64,000 bases of DNA, from the NCBI GenBank assembly GCA_051747425.1, contig JBNJGD010000001.1, positions 62,001-126,000 on the forward strand, read 5' to 3'. Position 1 is the first letter of the stretch, and every line of letters begins with the position of its first letter. The position numbers were made by a program, and so were the translations under genes. The DNA comes from HTCC5015 sp051747425. GTDB taxonomy: Bacteria; Pseudomonadota; Gammaproteobacteria; HTCC5015. The notes beneath the pieces are model-generated. The model was not told where the DNA came from. It worked only from the letters and a program-made list of their open reading frames with translations, and made no database searches. This document shows positions 16,997-26,227 of this stretch, piece by piece.

Positions 16997-18274
16997 CTAT
17001 TTGTCGTCAGAGGCCGCTTTTTTGTATTCGCTGTTTTCGTACATGATATAGGGCTCTGCCTCGCCATTGATGACCGAGTCGTCGATCACCACTTTGGAGA
17101 CATTTTCCAGTGACGGTACATCGTACATGGTATCCAGCAGGATGTTCTCGAGGATGGTTCTCAGGCCACGAGCACCGGTTTTGCGCTCCATGGCCTTGCG
17201 GGCAATCGCCTTGAGCGCCGCCTCGCGAAACTCGATTTCCACACCTTCCATCTCGAACAGGTACTTGAACTGCTTGATGATGGCGTTTTTGGGCTGGGTC
17301 AGAATTTCAATCAGGGCCTCTTCGCCGAGTTCCTCCAGTGTCGCCACCACAGGAAGGCGACCGATGAACTCGGGAATCAGACCGTACTTGACCAGGTCCT
17401 CCGGCTCCACATCGTGGAGTATTTTACCCAGCTCAATGTCCTCTTCATCGCTTTTGACCTCCGCCGAGAAGCCGATGCCGCCCTTTTCAGAGCGCTCGCG
17501 AATCACCTTGTCCAGGCCGGCAAAGGCGCCGCCACAGATAAACAGGATGTTCGAGGTATCCACCTGCAGAAACTCCTGCTGGGGGTGCTTGCGGCCACCC
17601 TGGGGCGGCACCGAAGCCACTGTGCCTTCAATCAGCTTGAGCAGTGCCTGCTGCACGCCCTCACCGGACACATCCCGGGTGATCGAGGGGTTGTCGGCCT
17701 TGCGCGAGACCTTGTCGATTTCGTCGATGTAGACGATGCCCGTCTGGGCCTTTTCCACATCGTAATCGCACTTCTGCAGCAGCTTCTGAATGATGTTTTC
17801 GACATCTTCACCGACATAGCCTGCCTCGGTCAGGGTGGTGGCATCGGCGATGGTGAAGGGCACATTGAGCAGGCGAGCCATGGTTTCGGCCAGCAGTGTC
17901 TTGCCGGATCCCGTGGGGCCGATCAGCAGGATGTTGCTTTTGGAGAGCTCAATATCGTCCTTGCGCTGACCCGATTCCATGCGTTTGTAGTGGTTGTAGA
18001 CCGCTACGGAAAGCACTTTCTTGGCCCGCTCCTGGCCAATGACATAATCGTCCAGGCTGGCCTTGATTTCGTGGGGCTTGGGCAGCTGGGCGCTGCGCTC
18101 TTCACTGCCCTCCTGAAGCTCTTCGCGAATGATCTCGTTGCACAAATCCACACATTCGTCGCAGATATACACAGAGGGACCGGCGATCAGCTTGCGCACT
18201 TCGTGCTGACTCTTGCCGCAGAAAGAGCAGTACAGAAGTTTGCCGTTGTCGGAGTTGTCGCTGCGGTCTGTCAT
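16997..18274 (-). CDS. clpX: ClpXP protease ATPase subunit ClpX
   Basis: ClpX unfolds tagged substrates and feeds them to ClpP. The 425-residue protein has the N-terminal four-cysteine zinc domain (CSFCGKSQ, then CDECVDLC), Walker A GPTGSGKT near residue 118, Walker B IVYIDEIDK, the pore-loop region, and a C-terminal sensor-2 segment (ERKTGARGLR). clpP lies just upstream on the same strand and lon downstream, the standard protease cluster. Confidence 0.97.
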   Translation of the reverse strand: MTDRSDNSDNGKLLYCSFCGKSQHEVRKLIAGPSVYICDECVDLCNEIIREELQEGSEERSAQLPKPHEIKASLDDYVIGQERAKKVLSVAVYNHYKRMESGQRKDDIELSKSNILLIGPTGSGKTLLAETMARLLNVPFTIADATTLTEAGYVGEDVENIIQKLLQKCDYDVEKAQTGIVYIDEIDKVSRKADNPSITRDVSGEGVQQALLKLIEGTVASVPPQGGRKHPQQEFLQVDTSNILFICGGAFAGLDKVIRERSEKGGIGFSAEVKSDEEDIELGKILHDVEPEDLVKYGLIPEFIGRLPVVATLEELGEEALIEILTQPKNAIIKQFKYLFEMEGVEIEFREAALKAIARKAMERKTGARGLRTILENILLDTMYDVPSLENVSKVVIDDSVINGEAEPYIMYENSEYKKAASDDK

Positions 18275-18402
18275 TGAGTGGCCACCTTGGAAATGCGGTA
18301 AAACGACGCTGAATTCAATTAGATTGTTTGCCCTCGCCGGGGCGATGTCAACCCGATGGAGGGGAGTGCGGACCCGGAGGAACCAGCACTCAAACCCCCA
18401 TC

Positions 18403-19017
18403 CTAGGCTCTTGATGTGATGACATCGTCAATAAGGCCGTACTCTTTGGCGGCTTCGGCAGTCATGAAATTGTCCCGTTCAGTATCCTGGGACACTTTTT
18501 CATAGGTTTGGCCGGTGTGCTCTGCAAGCAGCTCATTGAGGCGCTTCTTGGTCTCGAGGATATTTCGGGCGTGGATATCAATGTCCGTTGCCTGACCCTG
18601 GAAGCCGCCCAGGGGCTGGTGCACCATCATACTGGCATTAGGGAGGGCAAAGCGCTTGCCCCGGGCCCCGCCGGAGAGCAGGAAGGCCCCCATGCTGGCA
18701 GCCTGGCCAATGCACAGAGTGCTGACATCGGGCTTGATGAAGCGCATGGTGTCGTAAATGGCCATACCGGCCGTGACGGAGCCGCCGGGGGAGTTGATGT
18801 ACAGGGAGATGTCCTTCTCCGGGTTGTCCGCCTCGAGAAACAGCAACTGGGCAACAATCAGGTTGGCCATGTGGTCTTCGACCTGACCCACCATAAAAAT
18901 CACACGCTCTTTCAGCAGTCGCGAGTAAATATCAAAGGCGCGCTCGCCTCGAGCGGATTGCTCGACGACCATGGGAACCAGGTTGGATTGGATGCTGCTG
19001 TTTTCAATATTACTCAT
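18403..19017 (-). CDS. clpP: ClpP protease proteolytic subunit
   Basis: ClpP forms the tetradecameric serine-protease chamber used by ClpX and ClpA. The 204-residue protein has the nucleophile region GQAASMGAFLL, the catalytic histidine segment MMVHQPLGG and the later aspartate near DTERDNF. The start is placed at MSNIENSSIQ because the ATG has a GGAG ribosome site five bases upstream; eight more codons are open before it without such a site. The order tig-clpP-clpX-lon is conserved in gammaproteobacteria. Confidence 0.96.
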   Translation of the reverse strand: MSNIENSSIQSNLVPMVVEQSARGERAFDIYSRLLKERVIFMVGQVEDHMANLIVAQLLFLEADNPEKDISLYINSPGGSVTAGMAIYDTMRFIKPDVSTLCIGQAASMGAFLLSGGARGKRFALPNASMMVHQPLGGFQGQATDIDIHARNILETKKRLNELLAEHTGQTYEKVSQDTERDNFMTAEAAKEYGLIDDVITSRA

Positions 19018-19104
19018 TGGAACTCCGCAAATGCCGTACAAATTGTCGAGCCTTATTACACACGCTTTTGCTCACTCAGAAAAGCATAGGCTGGCCTAAA
19101 AGCA

Positions 19105-19130
19105 AATCGGCTTGCCTGAGCAAGCCGATT
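19105..19130 (-). terminator. Terminator or attenuating hairpin between tig and clpP
   Basis: A perfect 11-bp stem with a 4-nt loop (AATCGGCTTGC / GCAAGCCGATT) is followed on the reverse strand by TTTGCTTTT. It starts about 22 bp after the tig stop and may separate tig from clpP transcription fully or partly. Confidence 0.75.
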
Positions 19131-19151
19131 CGGGGTTGGGACGAACTGATA

Positions 19152-20459
19152 TCAGCCCTGCTGATTCAGTTTCATCACTTCCGAGAACGGCTTTTTCTCT
19201 TCCTTGACCTTGGCCTGACCGACCAGCCACTCAACGGCCTGCTCTTCCACCACCACGGCCTCGACATTGGCCAGCATCTGGGGGTTCTCGTAGTAGTAGT
19301 TCACCACCTGCTCGGGGTCTTCGTAGGAAGCAGCCAACTGCTCCAGGGTTTCCTTGACCTTGTCGGGGTCGGCCTTGATGTCCTGCTGTTTAACCACTTC
19401 ACCCACCAGCAGACCCAGGCGAACGCGTCGCTCGGCCTCTTCCTGGAAGGGTTCGTTGGGAAAATCCTCGAGCTTCATCGGAGCCTGGCCGCCAAACTGC
19501 TGGAAAGCCTGCTCCTTCAGCCGCTGAATCTCCTGATCGATCAGGGCACTGGGGCAGTCAACTTCGTTTTGCTCGAGCAATGAGTCCATGACCTGCTTTT
19601 TCAGGTGCTGCTTGAGCGTCTGGCCCAACTCGCGCTCCATGTGCTGTTTGAGGTTCTCGCGAAGCTGTTCAACCGAACCGTCCTCGACGCCAAACGCCTT
19701 GGCGAACTCCTCGTCCACCTCGGGCAATTCCTGCTCGGCCACTTTTTTGACGGTGATATCAAAGGTCGCCGCTTTGCCCTGCAAGTCTTCCTTCTGGTAG
19801 TCCGCAGGGAAGGTCACATCGATGGTTTTCTCATCGCCGGCCTTCATCCCTTCAATTTGGGTCTCAAAGCCATCGATCATGGAACCGCTGCCCAACACCA
19901 GGGGCACATCGCTGCCCGTACCGCCCTCGAAGGCCTCGCCGTCGATCTTGCCGACAAAATCTATAGTGACCTGATCGCCCTCTTTCGCCGCTCGGTCAGC
20001 ATCTTGCCACTCGGAGCGCTGCTTTCGCAGGGTCTCGACCATCTCATCGACATCGGATTCCTTAATTTCGGAATCGAGTTTTTCGACCTTCATTTTGGCC
20101 GGATCGGCCAAGCTGATTTCAGGATAAACCTCAAAAACAGCGACATAGGTCAGCTTGTCGTCATCGCCGAGATCGGCTTTTTCAATTTGGGGGTAGCCGG
20201 CGGGATTCACCGATTCCTTGGACATGGCTTCACCCAGTGTCGACTGGATCAGCGTGGAGACCACATCCTGGCGGGCGTCGGCGCCGTAGCGCTTTCTGAC
20301 CACATTCATCGGCACTTTGCCGGGGCGAAAGCCGGGAATCTTGGCACTGCGGGCAATTTGCTGGAACTGTTTTTCCAGCGCATCGGTTACGGTTTCCGCA
20401 GGGACCTCGACGGTCAGCTTGCGCTCGAGTCCTTCATTGGTTTCCAGAGAAACTTGCAT
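19152..20459 (-). CDS. tig: Trigger factor
   Basis: Trigger factor is the ribosome-bound chaperone and prolyl isomerase that meets new chains at the exit tunnel. The 435-residue protein has the ribosome-docking signature GFRPGKVP at residues 43-50, a central FKBP-type domain near 155-245 (KEGDQVTIDFVGKIDGEAFEG region) and the long helical C-terminal chaperone part. It is the first protein gene after the Pro-Arg-His-Leu tRNA cluster, read in the same direction. Confidence 0.97.
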   Translation of the reverse strand: MQVSLETNEGLERKLTVEVPAETVTDALEKQFQQIARSAKIPGFRPGKVPMNVVRKRYGADARQDVVSTLIQSTLGEAMSKESVNPAGYPQIEKADLGDDDKLTYVAVFEVYPEISLADPAKMKVEKLDSEIKESDVDEMVETLRKQRSEWQDADRAAKEGDQVTIDFVGKIDGEAFEGGTGSDVPLVLGSGSMIDGFETQIEGMKAGDEKTIDVTFPADYQKEDLQGKAATFDITVKKVAEQELPEVDEEFAKAFGVEDGSVEQLRENLKQHMERELGQTLKQHLKKQVMDSLLEQNEVDCPSALIDQEIQRLKEQAFQQFGGQAPMKLEDFPNEPFQEEAERRVRLGLLVGEVVKQQDIKADPDKVKETLEQLAASYEDPEQVVNYYYENPQMLANVEAVVVEEQAVEWLVGQAKVKEEKKPFSEVMKLNQQG

Positions 20460-20567
20460 GTCACACCTTTTTACTGCGGGGATTGTGACCCCGTAAATAC
20501 AAAAAAAGCCTGCCGAGATACCTCATAGCAAGCTCATCGCGCGATGCTTCTCGGCATTGCAATCGTA

Positions 20568-20652
<85 letters not shown>

Positions 20653-20688
20653 AATCGCCCCGACCCGGGGGTCGGGACTAACCTTGTA

Positions 20689-20765
20689 TGGGGTGAGCGA
20701 TGGGGATCGAACCCACGACCACAAGAGTCACAATCTTGTGCTCTACCAACTGAGCTACGCCCACC
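20689..20765 (-). tRNA. tRNA-His (GTG)
   Basis: Reverse strand cloverleaf with the extra 5' G typical of tRNA-His, anticodon GTG in GATTGTGAC, T-loop GGTTCGATCCC and encoded CCA. Confidence 0.95.
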
Positions 20766-20793
20766 ATATTGTTCGCGATATCCGCGATGAAGC

Positions 20794-20870
20794 TGGCGCG
20801 CCCGGCAGGACTTGAACCTGCAACCTACGGCTTAGAAGGCCGTTGCTCTATCCGGTTGAGCTACGGGCGC
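20794..20870 (-). tRNA. tRNA-Arg (TCT)
   Basis: Reverse strand cloverleaf with acceptor GCGCCCG/CGGGCGC, anticodon TCT in CCTTCTAAG, T-loop GGTTCAAGTCC and encoded CCA. Confidence 0.95.
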
Positions 20871-20905
20871 AGATCAAACGCCGAACGCTTCACTGTCATC
20901 GCGAT

Positions 20906-20982
20906 TGGTCGGGGCAGAGAGATTCGAACTCCCGACCCACTGCTCCCAAAGCAGTTGCGCTACCAGACTGCGCTATGCCCCG
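20906..20982 (-). tRNA. tRNA-Pro (TGG)
   Basis: Reverse strand cloverleaf with acceptor CGGGGCA, anticodon TGG in the loop TTTGGGA, T-loop GGTTCGAATC-type arm and encoded CCA. It is the first gene of the Pro-Arg-His-Leu operon. Confidence 0.95.
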
Positions 20983-21000
20983 GCATCTCGCGAGGGCGGA

Positions 21001-21029
21001 ATAATACGCAGACCACCGCCCCTCGTCAA
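21001..21029 (-). promoter_or_regulatory. Promoter of the Pro-Arg-His-Leu tRNA operon
   Basis: On the reverse strand TTGACG and TATTAT are exactly 17 bp apart, followed by a GC-rich discriminator (TCCGCCCTCGCG) and, after about 12 bp, the tRNA-Pro 5' end. This is the classic form of a growth-rate-controlled stable-RNA promoter. Confidence 0.8.
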
Positions 21030-21175
21030 TGGCAGAAACCGCCCCATTGGCGGCCACCCTGCCCCTATACGACAGCGGCCACCCATGAGAAAATCCCGCC
21101 CTGTTCACAAATCGGTCGGCAAGCCCCGAGGCCCGCTTCCGGCCGGTCAGCACCTGATGGAGTTACCCTGAATCA

Positions 21176-22039
21176 ATGAGCGCACAAATCATCGACGGAA
21201 AAAGCGTATCGGCAGCCGTTAAGCAGCGGGTAAAGGAGGCCGTATCAAGTCGGCGGGAGAAGGGCCTGCGCGCACCCGGGCTTGCCGTGGTTCTAGTAGG
21301 TGACGACGCCGCCTCCCAGGTTTATGTCGGTCACAAGCGCAAGGCGTGCGAGTGGATTGGCATTCACTCCGAGGCCCACCTGCTGCCCAGCGTCACAGAG
21401 GAAAGTGAGTTACTCAAACTCATTGACAATCTCAATGAAAAAGAGGAAATCGATGGAATTCTGGTTCAGCTTCCCCTGCCAGAGCACATCAACCCGGATG
21501 CGGTGATCGAGCGCATTGATCCAGCCAAGGATGTGGACGGTTTTCACCCCTACAACTTCGGCCGTCTGGCACAGAAACGCCCCACTCTGCGCCCCTGTAC
21601 GCCCTTCGGGGTCATGGAAATGCTCTCGGCCAGCCAGATCGATGTCGAGGGGAAGGACGCCGTTATCGTCGGCGCCTCGAATATCGTCGGTCGACCCATG
21701 GCCCTGGAACTGTTGCTGGCGCGGGCCACGGTCACCGTCTGTCACAGCCGGACACGGGACCTGGCCGGGAAAGTGGCCGCCGCAGACATTGTCGTGGCCG
21801 GCGTCGGAACACCCAATTTCATTCCCGGCGACTGGATCAAGCCAGGAGCCATCGTCATCGATGTCGGCATCAACCGCCTGGACAGTGGCAAGCTGTGTGG
21901 TGATGTCGACTTCAAGGGCGCCTGCGAAAAAGCCGGCTGGATCACCCCCGTTCCCGGTGGCGTCGGCCCCATGACGGTCGCCATGCTAATGCAAAATACT
22001 CTGGAAGCCTGCCAATCAAGGGAACACAAGACGCCATGA
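21176..22039 (+). CDS. folD: Methylenetetrahydrofolate dehydrogenase/cyclohydrolase FolD
   Basis: FolD interconverts 5,10-methylene- and 10-formyl-tetrahydrofolate for one-carbon metabolism. The 287-residue protein has the catalytic lysine segment VYVGHKRKACEWIGI, the family signatures EEIDGILVQLPLPEH and DVDGFHPYNFGRL, and the Rossmann part VIVGASNIVGRPMALELL. The C-terminal signature PVPGGVGPMTVAMLMQNT is present. Its stop overlaps the start of the first cyclophilin gene (ATGA), so the four genes to lpxH probably form an operon. Confidence 0.97.
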   Translation: MSAQIIDGKSVSAAVKQRVKEAVSSRREKGLRAPGLAVVLVGDDAASQVYVGHKRKACEWIGIHSEAHLLPSVTEESELLKLIDNLNEKEEIDGILVQLPLPEHINPDAVIERIDPAKDVDGFHPYNFGRLAQKRPTLRPCTPFGVMEMLSASQIDVEGKDAVIVGASNIVGRPMALELLLARATVTVCHSRTRDLAGKVAAADIVVAGVGTPNFIPGDWIKPGAIVIDVGINRLDSGKLCGDVDFKGACEKAGWITPVPGGVGPMTVAMLMQNTLEACQSREHKTP

Positions 22040-22644
22040 AATCATTTACTACCACAACAATTTCAGTCTTTCTGGTTCTGTTCAGTCTGTTGCCGGCCAC
22101 GGCCCAGACTGAGGAAGCTGAAAACGACAAAACCGTAGACATTGTGATCAAAACCAGTTTGGGTGACATGCAGTTCGAACTGTACCCGGGAAAAGCGCCA
22201 GACACGGTCGCCAATTTTCTGCACTACGCTGACAGCGGGTACTACGGGGAAACCATTTTTCACCGCGTTATCGAAAATTTCATGATTCAAGGTGGCGGCT
22301 TTGATCGCCAGATGCACAAAAAAAATACCCGGAGCCCAGTGACCAATGAGGCCGACAACGGCCTTAAAAACACTGAGGGCAGCATCGCCATGGCCCGAAC
22401 CGGCGATCCGCACTCGGCCACCAGCCAGTTTTTCATCAATACACAAGACAATCCGGGGCTTGACCACAGTGGCAAGAACCCGCGAGGCTGGGGCTATGCC
22501 GTATTCGGACAACTGATATCGGGGCGCGACACGCTTGAAGCCATCGCCTCCCAGACTACAACGCAACGCGGCCCCCACCGGAATGTTCCCGTTACCCCCG
22601 TTATTATTCAGGCGATTGAACGCCTGCCAGGAGAGGAAAAATGA
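22036..22644 (+). CDS. Periplasmic cyclophilin-type peptidyl-prolyl isomerase (PpiA type)
   Basis: This cyclophilin should catalyse proline isomerisation in the periplasm. The 202-residue protein has a signal peptide (about residues 1-24, hydrophobic core VFLVLFSLLPATA) and then a bacterial cyclophilin domain with FHRVIENFMIQGGGF and ATSQFFIN. The start overlaps the folD stop by 4 bp and its own stop overlaps the next cyclophilin gene in the same way. The two paralogues are clearly related and form a secreted/cytosolic pair. Confidence 0.9.
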   Translation: MKSFTTTTISVFLVLFSLLPATAQTEEAENDKTVDIVIKTSLGDMQFELYPGKAPDTVANFLHYADSGYYGETIFHRVIENFMIQGGGFDRQMHKKNTRSPVTNEADNGLKNTEGSIAMARTGDPHSATSQFFINTQDNPGLDHSGKNPRGWGYAVFGQLISGRDTLEAIASQTTTQRGPHRNVPVTPVIIQAIERLPGEEK

Positions 22645-23132
22645 TCAAACTAACCACCAATAAGGGCTCGATTACCATTGAGCTGTTTGAAAGCCAGGCA
22701 CCTGTTACATGCGCCAACTTCAAACAGTATGTGGAGGAGGGGCACTACGATGGCTGCATCTTTCACCGCGTCATCCCCGATTTCATGATCCAGGGCGGCG
22801 GTTTTGACCAGGACATGAGCCAGAAACCCACGCGAGACCCAATCGCCAATGAGGCCAGCAACGGCCTGAGTAATGAAATGGGCACACTGGCAATGGCCCG
22901 CACCCCCGACCCCCACTCGGCCTCGGCCCAGTTCTTCATTAATACCAAACACAACAGCTTTCTCGACTTCCAAAGCGAAACGCCTCAGGGCTGGGGTTAT
23001 TGTGTGTTTGGCAAAGTCACAGATGGCATGGATACGGTCAAAGCCATTGAAGCGGTACAGACCGGCAACAAGGGCATGCACCAGAATGTCCCGGTGGAGC
23101 CGGTAGTGATTGAGCGTGCGGAAATTGTTTAG
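22641..23132 (+). CDS. ppiB: Cytosolic cyclophilin PpiB
   Basis: Cytosolic peptidyl-prolyl cis-trans isomerase. The 163-residue protein lacks a signal sequence and starts directly with IKLTTNKGSITIELF; the active-site regions FHRVIPDFMIQGGGF and SASAQFFINTKHN are intact, and the length matches E. coli PpiB. Overlap with the upstream cyclophilin gene and the nearby lpxH give the widespread ppiB-lpxH arrangement. Confidence 0.95.
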   Translation: MIKLTTNKGSITIELFESQAPVTCANFKQYVEEGHYDGCIFHRVIPDFMIQGGGFDQDMSQKPTRDPIANEASNGLSNEMGTLAMARTPDPHSASAQFFINTKHNSFLDFQSETPQGWGYCVFGKVTDGMDTVKAIEAVQTGNKGMHQNVPVEPVVIERAEIV

Positions 23133-23141
23133 GATTGGCCT

Positions 23142-23897
23142 ATGGCACACACCCTGTTCATCTCTGATCTGCATCTTGAACCCGGCCGACCGGACATTGG
23201 CGAGGGGCTGATATCCCTGTGCCGTTCCGATCTGGCGCATCGCGCCGACGCGATTTACATACTCGGCGATCTGGTGGAATTCTGGATTGGCGACGACACG
23301 CCGACCGAGGGTGTCGATCAACCGCTCGACGCCCTGGCGGCACTGGGAGAGCGCGTGCCCCTTTACTTCCAACACGGCAACCGCGACTTTCTAGTCGGCG
23401 AGGATTTTGCCCGTCGCTGCCACCTGCAACTGCTGGATCAGGAGGTGGTAATCGATCTGTATGGTCAAAAAACACTGCTGGTTCACGGCGACACCCTATG
23501 TACCGACGACAGCGACTACCAGCAGTTTCGTCAGATGGTGCGAAATCCGGAGTGGCAGGCGGAATTTCTGGCCAAATCCCTGGATGAGCGACTGGCTGTC
23601 GTCCGTGAAATTCGCAGCCAAACCCGGGAGGCCACTCGCATGAAGGCCAGCGAGATTATGGATGTCAACGCGGACAGCGTGATGGAGGCCATGAAACGCT
23701 ATGAAGTACACCACCTCATCCACGGCCATACTCACCGGCCGGGGCAACACGACTTCGACCTGGACGGCGACCGGGCCACTCGAACCGTTCTGTCGGACTG
23801 GGACACCCGCGGCAACTACCTGATTGCCACCCCCGATCAACAGTCCCTTCAGTATTTTGACTGGGAGGGGACAGAGATCCCCGCCCCACCCAATTAG
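23142..23897 (+). CDS. lpxH: UDP-2,3-diacylglucosamine diphosphatase LpxH
   Basis: LpxH removes UMP from UDP-2,3-diacylglucosamine to give lipid X in lipid A synthesis, at the cytosolic face of the inner membrane. The 251-residue calcineurin-like phosphoesterase shows the metal-site motifs FISDLHLEP (Asp9, His11), LGDLVEFWIGDD, HGNRDFLVG, LVHGDTLC and HGHTHRPGQH. It begins nine bases after ppiB. Confidence 0.95.
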   Translation: MAHTLFISDLHLEPGRPDIGEGLISLCRSDLAHRADAIYILGDLVEFWIGDDTPTEGVDQPLDALAALGERVPLYFQHGNRDFLVGEDFARRCHLQLLDQEVVIDLYGQKTLLVHGDTLCTDDSDYQQFRQMVRNPEWQAEFLAKSLDERLAVVREIRSQTREATRMKASEIMDVNADSVMEAMKRYEVHHLIHGHTHRPGQHDFDLDGDRATRTVLSDWDTRGNYLIATPDQQSLQYFDWEGTEIPAPPN

Positions 23898-23899
23898 AT

Positions 23900-26227
23900 C
23901 TACTCGCGGCCACTTTTCATGGCCGAGCGCAGGGCATCGGCCATGGCGCCACCGGCATCGTTGTTCGCCTCCTTGCGCCCTTTTCCACTGCCGGACTTCG
24001 ATGGCCCGGAACGCTTCTTCCCTGCTTGTGACTTGCCCCGCTCAGCGGCCGGCCCGGCCTCCTCCGGCTCGTCGTCCAGGCGCATGGACAAGCCGATCCG
24101 CTTGCGCTGCACATCCACAGCCATCACTTTCACTTTGACCACATCACCGGCCTTGACCACTTCCCTGGGATCCTTAACGAAACGGTCGGAAAGAGCCGAA
24201 ATATGCACCAAGCCATCCTGGTGCACACCGATATCTACAAAGGCGCCAAAGTGCGTCACATTGGTCACCACACCCTCCAGAATCATCGACGGTTTAAGAT
24301 CGGACAGGGTTTCCACCCCCTCGCGGAATTCGGCGGTCACAAACTCCGGTCGCGGATCGCGGCCGGGCTTTTCCAATTCCCCGAGTATGTCCTTGAGGGT
24401 CAACTCACCCACCCCGGCGTCGCGATAGCGCTCGGTGGAGACGCTGCGCAAGAAGCCAATATCGCCGATCAGGCTGCGCACATCGCGACCGCTGTCCCGG
24501 GCAATGGTCTCGACGATGCGGTAGGACTCCGGATGAACGCTGGAAGCGTCCAGTGGCTCACTGCCATTGGCAATGCGCAAAAAACCGGCTGCCTGCTCGT
24601 ACATCCTGGGTCCCAGTCTCGACACCTCAAGCAATTGGCGGCGATTATCGAAGGCGCCATTGCGCTGGCGATAATCGACCACGCTCTCGGCGACGGCGGC
24701 GCTCAAACCCGACACCCGGCTGAGCAGTGGTGCCGAAGCGGTATTGAGATCGACACCAACGCCGTTGACACAGTCCTCAACCACGGCGTCGAGACTTTTG
24801 GCCATTTGAACCTGATTCACATCGTGCTGATACTGGCCCACACCAATGGCCTTGGGGTCGATTTTAACCAATTCAGCAAGGGGGTCCTGCAGTCGCCGGG
24901 CGATGGAAACCGCGCCGCGAATGGTCACATCGAGGTCAGGAAACTCCCGGGCCGCCAAATCCGAAGCCGAGTACACTGAGGCCCCGGCTTCACTGACCAC
25001 CAGTTTGTCCATTTTCAGTTCGGGGCGTAGCTTGAGCAATTCACTCGCCAGTTTATCGGTCTCCCGCGAGGCGGTGCCATTGCCGATAGCGATCAATTCA
25101 ACCCGGTGTTTTTGGCACAGCTCAGCCAGTGTGTGCAAGGCTTTGTCCCACTGTTTCTGTGGCGGATGCGGGTAGATGGCGCAGTGATCCAGGACTTTGC
25201 CGGTGGCATCAACCACGGCCACCTTAACCCCGGTGCGATAAGCCGGGTCCAGGCCGAGAGTAACGCGTGGCCCGGCGGGCGCCGCCAACAACAGATCCTT
25301 GAGGTTGTTGGCAAATACCTCAATGGCTTCGGCCTCGGCTTCACGGCGCTTTTCACCTACCAGATCGGACTCGATCTGATAGGCCAGCTTGACCTTCCAG
25401 GTCCAGGAGGCTACCTGTGCCAACCAGGCATCCGCCGGGCGGCCCCGATCCACGATCTCCGTATGGCGGGCGATGATGGCTTCGCAGGGGCTCGGGCCAT
25501 CGCCGTCACCGACCACAATCTGAAGGCGCAAGACACCTTCGTTGCGACCGCGAAGAATCGCCAACAGGCGGTGCGAGGGCACGCTTTTCAGGGGCTCCTG
25601 GTGATCAAAATAGTCCCGGAACTTTTCTCCATCCCCCTCCTTGCCTTCGACCACAGACACCGAGAGCACGCCCCGCTCACCCACCGTGCGTCGCAATTTA
25701 GCCACCAGGTCGGCGTCTTCGGAAAAGCGTTCCATCAGAATATAGCGCGCACCGTCTAGTGCGGCTTTGCTGTCAGCCACGCCCAAGTCGGCACTAATGT
25801 ACTGCGCCGCCTCGCTCTCGGGAGCGAGTCCCGGATCGGCATAAAGAGAATTAGCCAGTGGTTCAAGGCCCGCCTCAATTGCCATTTTCCCCTTGGTGCG
25901 ACGCTTTGGCTTATAGGGTGCATAGAGATCTTCAAGCCGCGTTTTGGTCTCGGCCTGATGTAGCTGCTTTTTCAGCTCGGGCGTCAGTTTGTCCTGTTCC
26001 TCCACGCTTTTGAGGATCGTCTGTCGGCGATCTTCCAGCTCGCGCAAATAACCCAGGCGCTCCTCCAATTGCCGCAACTGGGTATCGTCCAACGCGCCGG
26101 TGGCCTCCTTCCGGTAGCGGGCAATAAAGGGCACTGTGGCACCGCTATCCAGCAATTCGACGGCACCCGTCACTTGCTGTGGCTGTACCCCCAGTTCGTC
26201 AGCCAATCGAGTCAAAATACTGTTCAC
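23900..26227 (-). CDS. tex: Tex-family RNA-binding transcription accessory protein
   Basis: Tex proteins are cytosolic nucleic-acid-binding factors related to Spt6. The 775-residue protein has the helical N-terminus, a YqgF/RNase H-like domain near 325-450 (LGLDPAYRTGVKVAVVD), helix-hairpin-helix motifs near 495-560 (GVDLNTASAPLLSRVSGL) and an S1 domain near 650-720 (GVVTNVTHFGAFVDIGVHQD), with a charged low-complexity tail. The start is GTG and overlaps the stop of the DUF455 gene (GTGA). Confidence 0.94.
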   Translation of the reverse strand: MNSILTRLADELGVQPQQVTGAVELLDSGATVPFIARYRKEATGALDDTQLRQLEERLGYLRELEDRRQTILKSVEEQDKLTPELKKQLHQAETKTRLEDLYAPYKPKRRTKGKMAIEAGLEPLANSLYADPGLAPESEAAQYISADLGVADSKAALDGARYILMERFSEDADLVAKLRRTVGERGVLSVSVVEGKEGDGEKFRDYFDHQEPLKSVPSHRLLAILRGRNEGVLRLQIVVGDGDGPSPCEAIIARHTEIVDRGRPADAWLAQVASWTWKVKLAYQIESDLVGEKRREAEAEAIEVFANNLKDLLLAAPAGPRVTLGLDPAYRTGVKVAVVDATGKVLDHCAIYPHPPQKQWDKALHTLAELCQKHRVELIAIGNGTASRETDKLASELLKLRPELKMDKLVVSEAGASVYSASDLAAREFPDLDVTIRGAVSIARRLQDPLAELVKIDPKAIGVGQYQHDVNQVQMAKSLDAVVEDCVNGVGVDLNTASAPLLSRVSGLSAAVAESVVDYRQRNGAFDNRRQLLEVSRLGPRMYEQAAGFLRIANGSEPLDASSVHPESYRIVETIARDSGRDVRSLIGDIGFLRSVSTERYRDAGVGELTLKDILGELEKPGRDPRPEFVTAEFREGVETLSDLKPSMILEGVVTNVTHFGAFVDIGVHQDGLVHISALSDRFVKDPREVVKAGDVVKVKVMAVDVQRKRIGLSMRLDDEPEEAGPAAERGKSQAGKKRSGPSKSGSGKGRKEANNDAGGAMADALRSAMKSGRE

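Noticed and set aside
22036..23132. Two cyclophilins considered as one split or duplicated pseudogene
   Set aside because: Both have complete active sites and correct length; one has a signal peptide and the other does not, so they serve different compartments.
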